This document shows positions 22,420-29,693 of a DNA stretch of 34,347 nucleotides, piece by piece (position 1 is the first letter of the stretch; each line of letters opens with the position of its first letter). Both the position numbers and the translations under genes were made by a program. Under the pieces are notes generated by a model. The model was not told the DNA's origin. It ran no database searches and was given only the letters and a program-made list of their open reading frames with translations. Origin of the DNA: a bacterium (GTDB lineage Bacteria; Margulisbacteria; Marinamargulisbacteria; SXXA01; JAHFDB01); assembly GCA_023249285.1 (NCBI GenBank), contig JAHFCZ010000006.1, forward strand, positions 1-34,347, in the 5' to 3' direction.

Positions 22420-23749
22420 ATTTGAAACCGGGACGAATGATCCGTTTTCCTGACAAAATTTCTTCGATGCGGTGGGAGGCCCAGCCGACGATCCGTGCCA
22501 TGGCAAAGATCGGGGTGTAGATTTCTTTGGGGATGCCGAGGCAGTCGTACACAAACCCAGAATAGAAATCCACGTTCGGGGCGATGGTTTTTTCGTGGCC
22601 TTTGAGCTTTTGGAATTCTTTAGGGCCTTCTTTGGCGATGTTGATGTAGAGCTGGAGTTCTTTTTCACGCTTCACTTGCTTGGCTAGAAGATGGGCGCGC
22701 TTGAGGAGGATAATGGCGCGAGGGTCGGACTTGGTGTAGACCGCGTGACCCAAACCGTAGATCTTCCCACTTTGGTCATAGGCTTTTTTCTGGAGCATGG
22801 CATTGAGGTATTTACGCAATTTGGGAAGATCCGCCCATTCTTTGCCCAGGTGTTGTTTGATATCGGCAATCATCTTCATGACTTTGCTATTGGCAGCGCC
22901 ATGGAGCGGGCCTTTGAGGGATCCAATCGCAGCGGTTATCGCCGAGTACACATCCGAGCCACTTGAGGTGACGACATAGGTGGCAAATGCGGAGTTGTTT
23001 CCGCCACCGTGTTCGGCATGCAAGACGAGGCAAAGATCCAAGATGTGTGCCTCAAGGACGGAGGGCTTTTTTCCTTCGGAGAGCATGTACAAAAAGCCCT
23101 CAGCCAACGACATATCGGGTTTGGGGGTCACGAATTTGGGGTTTTTCTTGTGGGCGGCCAGGTAGCTGTAGGCAATGATGGTCGGGAATTTTGCCGTGAG
23201 TGATAAGGTCTTCAAAAAGTTTTCAAAGGCGTCGTTGGAGTCGGGATCTGCATCAAAACCGTAGAGCCCACAAACCGCATTTTGGAGCTTGTTCATGATG
23301 TCTTTGCTAGGGAGCCCTTTGATGATGTTGTCGAGGATGTCTTTGGGAATTGGACGGTGGTCACTGAAGAAGGTTTTGAGTTCGGCCAAGTCTTTGGCGG
23401 TGGGCATTTTACCGGTTAGAAGGAGAAAAGAAACGGTTTCAAAGCAAAAACGGCTTTGGTCATTGAATTGGTTGATGATGTCTTCGATGGGAATGCCTCT
23501 ATATTTGAGAATCCCTTCCACGCGTTCGACCATACCGTCGATTTGGCGGGCCCCAATGACCGAGGAAATGCGGGTTAGACCGGCAATGACCCCGCTACCG
23601 TCTTTGTTTCGTAGCCCGCGTTTGACGTCATAATCAGCATAAATAGGCTCTTCAATGGTGTTGTTGGCGATGACATCTTTGGCTAAATGGGCAAAGGGAA
23701 GTGCGGGTTTTTTGACCGATTTTGCGACAGGTTTAGACGCTTTAGCCAT
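22406..23749 (-). CDS. gltA: Citrate synthase
   Basis: Condenses acetyl-CoA and oxaloacetate. The catalytic and signature regions are: LHAEHGGGNNSAFATYVV (first His), GSLKGPLHGAANSKV, GLGHAVYTKSDPRA (second His) and NVDFYSGFVYDCLGIP (Asp). The 447-aa length is the longer form with an N-terminal region including RISSVIGA. ATG 23749 follows AAGGAGC with 10-nt spacing. A TTG at 23755 is too close to the site. It is upstream of and overlaps the arginase-family gene. Confidence 0.95.
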   Translation of the reverse strand: MAKASKPVAKSVKKPALPFAHLAKDVIANNTIEEPIYADYDVKRGLRNKDGSGVIAGLTRISSVIGARQIDGMVERVEGILKYRGIPIEDIINQFNDQSRFCFETVSFLLLTGKMPTAKDLAELKTFFSDHRPIPKDILDNIIKGLPSKDIMNKLQNAVCGLYGFDADPDSNDAFENFLKTLSLTAKFPTIIAYSYLAAHKKNPKFVTPKPDMSLAEGFLYMLSEGKKPSVLEAHILDLCLVLHAEHGGGNNSAFATYVVTSSGSDVYSAITAAIGSLKGPLHGAANSKVMKMIADIKQHLGKEWADLPKLRKYLNAMLQKKAYDQSGKIYGLGHAVYTKSDPRAIILLKRAHLLAKQVKREKELQLYINIAKEGPKEFQKLKGHEKTIAPNVDFYSGFVYDCLGIPKEIYTPIFAMARIVGWASHRIEEILSGKRIIRPGFKYVGK

Positions 23750-23794
23750 ATTCAAGATGCTCCTTGTTTTGCGAAAAATGGAATTTGAGCTTTA

Positions 23795-23823
23795 AGTATA
23801 TTAGATATTGCGAACGGCGTCGA
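23795..23823 (-). promoter_or_regulatory. Citrate synthase promoter
   Basis: Minus strand: TCGACG (23818-23823), 17-bp spacer, TATACT (23795-23800). It sits across the trpF stop. The leader is about 40 nt with the AAGGAG site. Confidence 0.5.
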
Positions 23824-24421
23824 TAAATTCTCGCATTTTATTGTAGTCTTTTTTCCCTGGGGAGGCCTCGACACTGGAGGAGAGATCAACGGCATAAGGG
23901 TTGACCAACTGTTGGGCTTTTTTAATGTTTTGGGTGCTGATCCCACCTGCTAAAATGAGGGGGATTTCATAGCTCTGGGCTTGAATTGCAAGGCCCCAAT
24001 CGAAGACTTTGCCTGTGCCCCCACTCATGCTGTGGACCTTGGTGTCCAGTAATGCGGCAGAAATAATACCCTGATATTGGGCGATAGGGAGTACATCCGT
24101 TTCTTGGGCCATATGGAAGGCCTTGATCACGCGGCGATTCATCGATTTGCAAAATTCAGGGCTCTCATTCCCGTGGAGCTGGATCACGTCGAGCTTGCAG
24201 CGTGCCACAATTTCGTCGATTTCGTCTTTGGTGGAATTTACAAATACCCCTACGACGGAGACAAACGGTGGCAAAAACATGGCAATCGTTTCGGCTTGTT
24301 CGGGGGTGATATAACGCTGGCTTTCCTTGGCAAAAATAAAGCCAATGGCGTCCGTGCCGAGTGAGACTGCATCGAGTGCATCCTGAGCGTTGGTAATTCC
24401 GCAGATTTTGATTTTAACCAT
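23801..24421 (-). CDS. trpF: Phosphoribosylanthranilate isomerase
   Basis: Tryptophan-pathway (beta/alpha)8 enzyme converting PRA to CdRP by an Amadori rearrangement. C7 (KICG) and D126 (ALLDTK) match the catalytic base and acid of the family exactly. QLHG, GGTGKVFDW, LAGGI and the phosphate-binding DLSSSVE are all present. The 206-aa length is normal. It stands alone, away from other trp genes in this window. The leader is predicted to be 3-4 nt. Confidence 0.96.
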   Translation of the reverse strand: MVKIKICGITNAQDALDAVSLGTDAIGFIFAKESQRYITPEQAETIAMFLPPFVSVVGVFVNSTKDEIDEIVARCKLDVIQLHGNESPEFCKSMNRRVIKAFHMAQETDVLPIAQYQGIISAALLDTKVHSMSGGTGKVFDWGLAIQAQSYEIPLILAGGISTQNIKKAQQLVNPYAVDLSSSVEASPGKKDYNKMREFIDAVRNI

Positions 24422-24431
24422 ATCGGGCCGT

Positions 24432-24460
24432 AGATTACTTTATCTCCTAGTTTCCGACAA
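24432..24460 (-). promoter_or_regulatory. trpF promoter
   Basis: Minus strand: TTGTCG (24455-24460), 17-bp spacer, TAATCT (24432-24437), ending 10 nt before the ATG. Confidence 0.5.
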
Positions 24461-24464
24461 GGGG

Positions 24465-24493
24465 TTTCGAGTTTTGGGGCTTGGGGGTAGAAT
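24465..24493 (+). promoter_or_regulatory. smpB promoter
   Basis: TTTCGA (24465-24470), 17-bp spacer, TAGAAT (24488-24493). Seven bases separate the -10 from ATG 24501, so the mRNA should be leaderless. Confidence 0.5.
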
Positions 24494-24500
24494 GGGGCCT

Positions 24501-24968
24501 ATGAGTAAAGAAGCTTCGACCGGTCGCTTGATGGTGGCGAATAATAAAAAAGCCTTTTTCAATTATGAGATTTTGGAAAGGCTGGAAGTGGGCATTCAGC
24601 TGGTGGGCTGTGAGGTCAAGTCGATTCGTGCCGGTCATGTGGCGATTCGGGATGCCTATGCACGGGTGATAAATAACGAGCTGTGGTTGGTGGGGGCCCA
24701 GATCCAACCGTATGCATTTGGTAATCGCGCCAACCCGGACCCGATGCGGGATCGGCGTCTGTTAATTCACCGGCGTCAGCTTGAAAAATGGCGGAGTAAA
24801 ATCAATGAAAAACAATTCACGATTGTGCCGTTGCAGCTTTATTTTACTAAGGGCAAAGTGAAGCTCGAAATTGGGATGGCCAAGTCCAAAAAAATCTTTG
24901 ATAAACGTGCGGATTTGAAGGAAAAAGATTCCCAGCGCGCGATTGATCGGGCGTTACGGCGGTTTTAA
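24501..24968 (+). CDS. smpB: SsrA-binding protein SmpB
   Basis: A 155-aa partner of tmRNA in ribosome rescue. Family blocks are: ANNKKAFFNYEILERLEVGIQL, GCEVKSIRAG, AYARVINNELWLVGAQI, and RRLLIHRRQLEKW. The basic tail DKRADLKEKDSQRAIDRALRRF enters the mRNA channel. Start candidates are ATG 24492 and 24501; the latter is preferred from the -10 spacing. The ssrA gene itself is not in the window. The stop overlaps the convergent Rpn-type gene by 4 nt. Confidence 0.96.
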   Translation: MSKEASTGRLMVANNKKAFFNYEILERLEVGIQLVGCEVKSIRAGHVAIRDAYARVINNELWLVGAQIQPYAFGNRANPDPMRDRRLLIHRRQLEKWRSKINEKQFTIVPLQLYFTKGKVKLEIGMAKSKKIFDKRADLKEKDSQRAIDRALRRF

Positions 24969-25849
24969 TTCTGGCTATTCGCATTTTTTAGGAACCCTTG
25001 AATCTGATCTGTGGCTAATCCTGTGAATTGAGAGATCTCGTCAACGCTTAGGCCAGATTGGTGCATGGTGTGGATGAGTTCGGATTGGCCTTCGCGCTTT
25101 CCTTCGATTTTCCCTTTGGCGATTCCTCGTTCTTCCCCCCGGATCTGTGCTGTACGAATGATAGATTCTTCGTCCCGCAGCCATTTTAGCTGGTCTTCAT
25201 AGCGAGTTCGTTCGTCCTCATTGAGGTTGATGGTGTCCAACACTGAAATGGCTTTGGAAATCCCGGGTTCTTTGGCGAGTTCAGTGGGAATTGCAGATTT
25301 GGACAGCTGGTTGGCCTTGGTCAGAAATGTGACCCAGCGATCCAATGACGTGGTCAGGTGAGATAAATCGGCCGTGAATTTTTTGAGTTCAATCGTGTGA
25401 ATCTGAAAATCGTCAAAGGCAAGGGAATTGGTGTCGAGGTTTTTAATTTTGTAGATGTTGTGGTAGGCCGGCTCATCCATCAGGTTAAAATTAAGAACAT
25501 GAATGGCAATCGTTTTTTTGAGTTCGGAGTACGAATCCCCCTCACCAAGCTGCTTGGCATATACATCAGACCAGCAAAAAAGCGCTCGCCTTTCGTAATC
25601 CAAGTGATCGGCAATTTGCATTTCAATGGTGATGTGTCGACCGGAGTTGTCAATTGCTCGGATATCCAAAATGGACAATTTGTCTGACGCATAGTCTTGA
25701 AGGTTGTAGGGGTTTTTCAGTTCGAGAGAGACAATCTGATCGTGTGGGGGAAGAACCGCATTAATAAAAGGCAGCAAGATGTCGGTATTCTCTTCGGAGC
25801 CGAAGAGTTTTTTGAAGGCAAAATCAACACGAGGATTAATGCGGCACAT
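24965..25849 (-). CDS. Rpn/PDDEXK-family putative transposase-nuclease
   Basis: A 294-aa protein of the PD-(D/E)XK nuclease transposase type (PDDEXK_2/Rpn). It has the opening INPRVDFAFKKLFGSEEN, the catalytic core ILDIRAIDNSGRHITIEMQ (D, E, Q) and the following ERRALFCWSDVYAKQL. The C-terminus has the family's charged RGEERGIAKGKIEGKREGQ followed by a short helical tail. Members promote recA-independent recombination or act as nucleases. Several related genes often occur per genome, making it a marker of mobile DNA. The start is ATG 25849; no ribosome site is seen. Confidence 0.88.
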   Translation of the reverse strand: MCRINPRVDFAFKKLFGSEENTDILLPFINAVLPPHDQIVSLELKNPYNLQDYASDKLSILDIRAIDNSGRHITIEMQIADHLDYERRALFCWSDVYAKQLGEGDSYSELKKTIAIHVLNFNLMDEPAYHNIYKIKNLDTNSLAFDDFQIHTIELKKFTADLSHLTTSLDRWVTFLTKANQLSKSAIPTELAKEPGISKAISVLDTINLNEDERTRYEDQLKWLRDEESIIRTAQIRGEERGIAKGKIEGKREGQSELIHTMHQSGLSVDEISQFTGLATDQIQGFLKNANSQN

Positions 25850-25929
25850 AGTTTGCTTATTGTAGCTTAGTGATCGTGGATTGGGCAAATGGGGGCTTTT
25901 GAAAGTTGAAAAATAGAAAAAGGTAAGGT

Positions 25930-25952
25930 GGGCGTGTAGCTCAGCTGGGCAG
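25930..25952 (+). other. Truncated tRNA gene fragment (5' part, tRNA-Ala-like)
   Basis: These 23 nt read as the 5' acceptor strand GGGCGTG, TA, and the D-arm GCTCAGCTGGG of an alanine-type tRNA. The match then breaks before the D-stem closes, and no anticodon or T-arm follows. It lies in the 114-bp gap between the Rpn-type gene and the queC end. Confidence 0.55.
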
Positions 25953-25963
25953 GTTTTGATGAG

Positions 25964-26638
25964 TCATGGTGTCACTGCGCGGTACTCCAAAGGATCTTTT
26001 AGTTGTGCGTCTTCAAATCCCTTAAGCCGAAGTAGACAGGCGGGGCATTGTCGGCAGCCTGGGCGAATTCCCTCATAACAGGTGTGGGTATGGGCGTACC
26101 AATCTAGGTGACCCAGTTTTTGCATCAATAGAACGGTTTCGCCCTTGGTCAGCCACATGAGTGGAGTGGCAATTTTGAGTGTGTAGGCCAATCCTAAATT
26201 GAGGGTCTGGTTTAGGGATTGAATAAAGTCTGCGCGGCAGTCCGGATAGCCAGAAAAATCGGTTTCACAAACACCCGTGTAGAGGGTGTGGATATTTTTT
26301 TGTTTGGCGATCACAGCTGCGAGGCTCAGAAAAAAGAGATTGCGTCCGTCGACAAAGGTGGAGGGGAGTTTGCCGTCGAGATGTGTGATGGGGAGGGTGG
26401 GGTCGGTGAGGGCGTTGGTGCTGAGTCCGGCTAGCCAACGGGTGTCCAATATTTGCAGCGGGACGCCGGCAATGTTGGCGATTTTTTGGGCTTGTTCCAG
26501 CTCAATGCGGTGGCGTTGGCCGTAGTCAAAGGCGAGGGCATGAACGCCATTGGGGAACTCTTCAAGAGCGAGGGCAAGGCAGGTGGTACTGTCTTGACCG
26601 CCGGATAATAATACAAGGGCTTGTGCCTGATTTGGCAT
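25964..26638 (-). CDS. queC: 7-cyano-7-deazaguanine synthase
   Basis: ATP-dependent conversion of CDG to preQ0 in queuosine synthesis. The PP-loop SGGQDS is at residues 12-17, and FDYGQRHRIEL and STFVDGRNLFFLSLAA are family blocks. The zinc ligands are the final cluster C-(8)-C-x2-C-x2-C in CYEGIRPGCRQCPAC. The 224-aa length is typical. The ATG is 10 nt from the initiator tRNA 3' end with no Shine-Dalgarno, so it is probably expressed from the tRNA transcript. No other que genes are nearby. Confidence 0.95.
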   Translation of the reverse strand: MPNQAQALVLLSGGQDSTTCLALALEEFPNGVHALAFDYGQRHRIELEQAQKIANIAGVPLQILDTRWLAGLSTNALTDPTLPITHLDGKLPSTFVDGRNLFFLSLAAVIAKQKNIHTLYTGVCETDFSGYPDCRADFIQSLNQTLNLGLAYTLKIATPLMWLTKGETVLLMQKLGHLDWYAHTHTCYEGIRPGCRQCPACLLRLKGFEDAQLKDPLEYRAVTP

Positions 26639-26648
26639 CTCTAATTAT

Positions 26649-26723
26649 TGGTAGCGGGGAGAGGAATCGAACCTCTGACCTTCGGGTTATGAGCCCGACA
26701 AGCTACCTCTGCTCCACCCCGCG
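26649..26723 (-). tRNA. Initiator tRNA-Met (anticodon CAT)
   Basis: A full cloverleaf on the minus strand with encoded CCA. Acceptor CGCGGGG pairs with CCCCGC, leaving positions 1-72 unpaired (C1-U72). The D-stem has A11-U24. The anticodon stem TCGGG/CCCGA has the three consecutive G-C pairs of initiators around loop CTCATAA. The T-arm is AGAGG-TTCGATT-CCTCT. Initiator identity is secure; U72 in place of the common A72 is less usual. Confidence 0.95.
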
Positions 26724-26758
26724 ATATATTGTCATGCCCCAAATCGGGCAACGGATCT

Positions 26759-26788
26759 ACTGTACCAGAAATTAACGGTTCAGGTCAA
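26759..26788 (-). promoter_or_regulatory. Initiator tRNA promoter
   Basis: Minus strand: TTGACC (26783-26788), 18-bp spacer, TACAGT (26759-26764). A short 5' leader with a small GCCC/GGGC stem precedes the tRNA. Confidence 0.6.
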
Positions 26789-26795
26789 CGACCTG
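26781..26795. promoter_or_regulatory. Palindrome overlapping the tRNA -35 box
   Basis: CAGGTC-AAC-GACCTG is a perfect 6-bp-arm inverted repeat that contains the -35 TTGACC on the minus strand. It is an operator-like position for a repressor. Confidence 0.45.
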
Positions 26796-26807
26796 GCGGA
26801 GGTAGTG

Positions 26808-26839
26808 TCCCCTTTTGTCTCCCCTTTACGATCCCCTTT
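26808..26839. repeat. Three direct repeats TCCCCTTT at exact 12-bp period
   Basis: TCCCCTTT begins at 26808, 26820 and 26832. It is AAAGGGGA on the minus strand, 20-52 bp upstream of the tRNA -35 box, a typical activator-array position. Confidence 0.55.
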
Positions 26840-26845
26840 GAAAAT

Positions 26846-26865
26846 AAGGCCTGGGTTTTGGCCTT
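26846..26865 (-). terminator. Probable terminator of the orphan NLS-like gene
   Basis: AAGGCC-8 nt-GGCCTT stem, followed on the minus strand by ATTTTC. It lies about 90 nt past the stop at 26954. The T-tract is weak. Confidence 0.4.
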
Positions 26866-26953
26866 GTGAGGTAGACGTTTTTATTCTACAGAGATGTGGT
26901 TTGCATTTCAACTAGTTAAAACGGTGCGGTTCGGAATGCGGATAAATCGGTTT

Positions 26954-28204
26954 TCAGTGGGGGCTGGCTTCTAAGACATTAAGTGTCCGCTGAAGATAGG
27001 GGAGTATGCCGTGTTTGAAGGGGTCGGTCAACGTCACCATTGGGTGCTCTAATTGTTTGAGATTGGCCCTGAAATCCTGAATGTTTTTTGGGCTGAGATG
27101 GAGTGCTTCCAGGCGGGTATACAGATCGGTACATAATACGGCGGCCTCTTCTAAGTTGTGAGTAGCCGGCTGCAGGCTTTCGCAAAAACGTTCGAGGTTC
27201 CTAAGTAGATTGGTTAATTTGGTAAAAAAGTCTATTTCAGGGAGTCTAATCGGGGTGTAAAGTGCTCTGTTGGTGTAGCTGGGTTGTGTGCAGACACGAA
27301 CAACGCCATTTGTACGTGGTGCAGAGGGTGTTCTGAGTGATCTTCGTGACGCTGTGGTCGATGGCTTTGGTTTTGAGTGTGGGGTCCATTCGGTGTCGGA
27401 TTCGGTGTTGGAGCCATTCTTTCTTTTTGGGTGATCTCCATCCTCATCCACAGCCTTCCGCTTTCTGTCTGAGCTTTTTTCTGGGCTTTTTTTAGCTGCT
27501 TTACTGTCGAGCACGTCGTGTTGGTAGCCTTGGAGTAAGAGTAGGGCAGCTTTTGGATCCTCAAATTGGGTGCGGGACTCATCGATATATGTGCTTAAGA
27601 CGGTGAGTTGGCCCTTGATGCTATTTAGCCATAACGTGATGGCGCTGTTGAGCTCCTTTGCCCAAGGATCTTTAGAGGGGATTGTTGCCAAGTTTCTTAT
27701 TGCGTTATCGATCAGCACAGGAAGAGTGAGGATTTCTTGGCAGAGGGCGGGGTGGAGGGTTGGTTCTGTTTGGATGAGCATCGCAAATGGAGGTGTGTTT
27801 ATGATCAAACGGTCCTGGATAGCCTCTGTGTTGAGATCCATTCTATTTTTAAATCCAAGCGCTACTGCGATGTGATGATTTTCTTCTGCTTTTTGGAAGT
27901 GAACGAGTAGCGCGTGGAATGCGGCGAGTTCTTCTTGTCCCTGCTGGGTGGTTTCCTGCTTTTTGGCTTTGGCTTCGGCCAGCATTCTGGCTTCAAACGG
28001 GGAGCCCGGCCCTGTCCATAAGGGCATTTTTCCATATTGTATTCTGCCTATGGGGGTGCGGTCTTTTGGGTCAGGCAGGCCCGTGGGGTCAATGGGGTGC
28101 ATCATGACGACGGTGCATTCCGATGTATCATCTGTCCATGCGAGATGTCTCATATGGGGTACATAAGGTAGGGCCGAAGTTTTAAAAAAAGAGGGACAAA
28201 GCAT
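26954..28204 (-). CDS. Orphan 416-aa protein with bipartite NLS-like basic clusters
   Basis: I do not recognise the family. There is no signal peptide or membrane helix. Residues 1-70 are Pro/Asp-rich, 75-230 are largely helical, and 231-300 are a low-complexity hydrophilic linker (KKSPEKSSDRKRK, then acidic VDEDGD, then HPKRK). A second helical region follows to the end (about 320-416). DRKRKAVDEDGDHPKRK (246-262) matches the pattern of eukaryotic bipartite nuclear localisation signals, and Ser/Thr/Pro-Arg motifs follow (SRRSLRTPSAPRT). It lies 51 nt after dus on the same strand and before a terminator. The reading frame is intact over 1.25 kb, so it is a real gene, possibly lineage-specific. 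The start ATG has only a weak AAGAG site. Confidence 0.7.
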   Translation of the reverse strand: MLCPSFFKTSALPYVPHMRHLAWTDDTSECTVVMMHPIDPTGLPDPKDRTPIGRIQYGKMPLWTGPGSPFEARMLAEAKAKKQETTQQGQEELAAFHALLVHFQKAEENHHIAVALGFKNRMDLNTEAIQDRLIINTPPFAMLIQTEPTLHPALCQEILTLPVLIDNAIRNLATIPSKDPWAKELNSAITLWLNSIKGQLTVLSTYIDESRTQFEDPKAALLLLQGYQHDVLDSKAAKKSPEKSSDRKRKAVDEDGDHPKRKNGSNTESDTEWTPHSKPKPSTTASRRSLRTPSAPRTNGVVRVCTQPSYTNRALYTPIRLPEIDFFTKLTNLLRNLERFCESLQPATHNLEEAAVLCTDLYTRLEALHLSPKNIQDFRANLKQLEHPMVTLTDPFKHGILPYLQRTLNVLEASPH

Positions 28205-28255
28205 GAAGGGGCTCTTTTCCGTGTGGATTCCCCTTATTCTTGAAGGCTTACTACT

Positions 28256-29215
28256 TTACGCGCTTTGCGCTGCAGTGGTCAATTGCTGGCTAATCTCGGT
28301 GAGGATGGTTTCGATTTCGGTGATTGAAGCCACGTGGCAGAGCTTGCTTCTGAATGCCTTGGCATTGGGCAGGCTTTTGACATAGGAAATGAGGTGCTTT
28401 CGGATTTCGTAGCAGCCACGGGTCTCGCCTTTGTCTTCGATGAGCCAGCGTGCGTGGTTGAGGATGAGGGGGATTTTCTCGCTAAAGCTTTGGGGTGGGG
28501 TGGCGGCGAAGACCCATGGGTTTCCAAAAGTGGCTTGTCCAATCAAAAATCCGTCTAGGTTCCCTAATTTCTCGAGGCCATCTGGAATGCTGGTAATGCC
28601 TCCATTTCCGATCACAGGGATCTTGAGCAGCTGTTTCATGTTGTATACAGCTTCAAATCGGGCCGGAACGTTGTAGGGATTGGTGTAGGTGCGGGCATGA
28701 ATGCAGATCATGTCGGCCCCGGCATTTTGGGCGCCGAGGGCAAAGGGGATCAAATCAGAGCTGTCGCACCAGCCCAATCGGGTTTTGACCGAAACTGGGA
28801 GGGAGGTGTTCTTGGCGACGGCTTCGACCAGTGCGAAGGCCAGATCATGGTTCTTGCGAAGGGCCACGCCGTGCTCGGATTGCACGACGTTTTTGGCGGG
28901 GCACCCCATATTGAGGTCGATGCCTGAGAAGCCCATATCCTCACAAAGCTTGGTCGCGGCGACGAAGGTTTCGATGTTTTTGCCGAAAATTTGGGCAATT
29001 ACGGGGGTTTCACTGGTATGAAATTGAAGCTTCTTTTTCACACGTTCTGCGTTGTGAAAGAGTCCGTCTGCGGAAGTGAATTCCGTGATAGTCACGATCA
29101 GAGGGTTTACTGATTTACACACCCGCCGAAAGGCTGAATCGGAGTACCCGTCCATAGGGGCGAGCCCAATGATCGGTTTGGGGAGCGTGGTCCAAAACTG
29201 TTTATCCGTCTTCAT
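28256..29215 (-). CDS. dus: tRNA-dihydrouridine synthase
   Basis: FMN enzyme reducing uridines in the tRNA D-loop. It has a TIM barrel with LAPMDGYSDSAFRRV at the start. The active-site cysteine is in DLNMGCPAKNVV, with KTRLGW, CIHARTY and the FMN-phosphate motif GNGGI following. The 319-aa length is normal. The subfamily (DusA/B/C) is not certain. ATG 29215 is preferred over 29266, because the latter overlaps the divergent CDGSH start and because an extended -10 sits 9 nt before 29215. Confidence 0.93.
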   Translation of the reverse strand: MKTDKQFWTTLPKPIIGLAPMDGYSDSAFRRVCKSVNPLIVTITEFTSADGLFHNAERVKKKLQFHTSETPVIAQIFGKNIETFVAATKLCEDMGFSGIDLNMGCPAKNVVQSEHGVALRKNHDLAFALVEAVAKNTSLPVSVKTRLGWCDSSDLIPFALGAQNAGADMICIHARTYTNPYNVPARFEAVYNMKQLLKIPVIGNGGITSIPDGLEKLGNLDGFLIGQATFGNPWVFAATPPQSFSEKIPLILNHARWLIEDKGETRGCYEIRKHLISYVKSLPNAKAFRSKLCHVASITEIETILTEISQQLTTAAQSA

Positions 29216-29224
29216 AGCCCCAAA

Positions 29225-29233
29225 ATCGTAGCA
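29225..29233 (-). promoter_or_regulatory. dus extended -10 promoter
   Basis: Minus strand: TGC then TACGAT (29225-29230), 9 nt before the ATG. The predicted leader is about 2 nt. The -35 is weak. Confidence 0.45.
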
Positions 29234-29248
29234 TGTTTGACTCGGCTG

Positions 29249-29257
29249 TGCTATTTT
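29249..29257 (+). promoter_or_regulatory. CDGSH gene extended -10 promoter
   Basis: TGC then TATTTT (29252-29257), 7 nt before ATG 29265, so a leaderless mRNA is predicted. The -35 is poor, as allowed for an extended -10. Confidence 0.45.
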
Positions 29258-29264
29258 GAAGTGC

Positions 29265-29516
29265 ATGTCAGATCAACCTAGTGCCGAGCCCAATATTGTT
29301 GCAAAGAAGTGCAAACGACTGTTTTTAAACCCTGGGGTTTATTTTTATTGTCGGTGTGGGTTATCTGCGGATGGTGTATTTTGTGATGGCGCGCATAAAG
29401 CGACCTCATTTGTGCCTAAAAAATTTGTGATTGAGGACGCCCAAGAAGTAGCGTTGTGTTTGTGTAAACATACCCCCAATGCACCTTACTGTGATGGTAC
29501 CCACAAACTCATTTAA
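29265..29516 (+). CDS. Small protein with two CDGSH iron-sulfur motifs
   Basis: An 83-aa mitoNEET-type protein. Motif 1: C29, C31, C40, H44 (CRCGLSADGVFCDGAH). Motif 2: C65, C67, C76, H80 (CLCKHTPNAPYCDGTH). Each fits C-x-C-x8-C-x3-H binding a 2Fe-2S cluster with one histidine ligand. Two motifs in one chain let it form a pseudo-dimer as a monomer. It is cytoplasmic, with no membrane helix. The role (electron transfer, cluster storage) is not known for such small bacterial members. Confidence 0.92.
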   Translation: MSDQPSAEPNIVAKKCKRLFLNPGVYFYCRCGLSADGVFCDGAHKATSFVPKKFVIEDAQEVALCLCKHTPNAPYCDGTHKLI

Positions 29517-29693
29517 ATAGCTCTGTTGGAAAACTCCAAAATCTCCCCATTTTCGGCTTCCTCATTTGGAAGAACCAAACCGCGTTAGCCGATAAATGTC
29601 GTCTTTTGGTATTTTCCTAACATCGCTTTTTTCTGGAAAAATGGCTCCCGTTTGCCTTTTTGAGAGAAATCCCCAGTTTAGTTTATTGCTGGG
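29517..29693. other. 177-bp gap between convergent genes, possible relic
   Basis: No gene is assigned. On the minus strand 43 codons are open without a start. A weak 5-bp stem CCCAG/CTGGG (29672-29693) touches the MBL stop. No strong terminator is seen for either convergent gene. Confidence 0.3.

Noticed and set aside
22420-22668. Upstream extension of the arginase-family frame to 429 aa
   Set aside because: This part is antiphase to intact citrate synthase and low-complexity Ser/Lys/Pro; the enzyme family begins at MSENSI.
29672-29693. Strong terminator between the CDGSH and MBL genes
   Set aside because: Only a 5-bp stem with a 12-nt loop and no T-tract on either strand.
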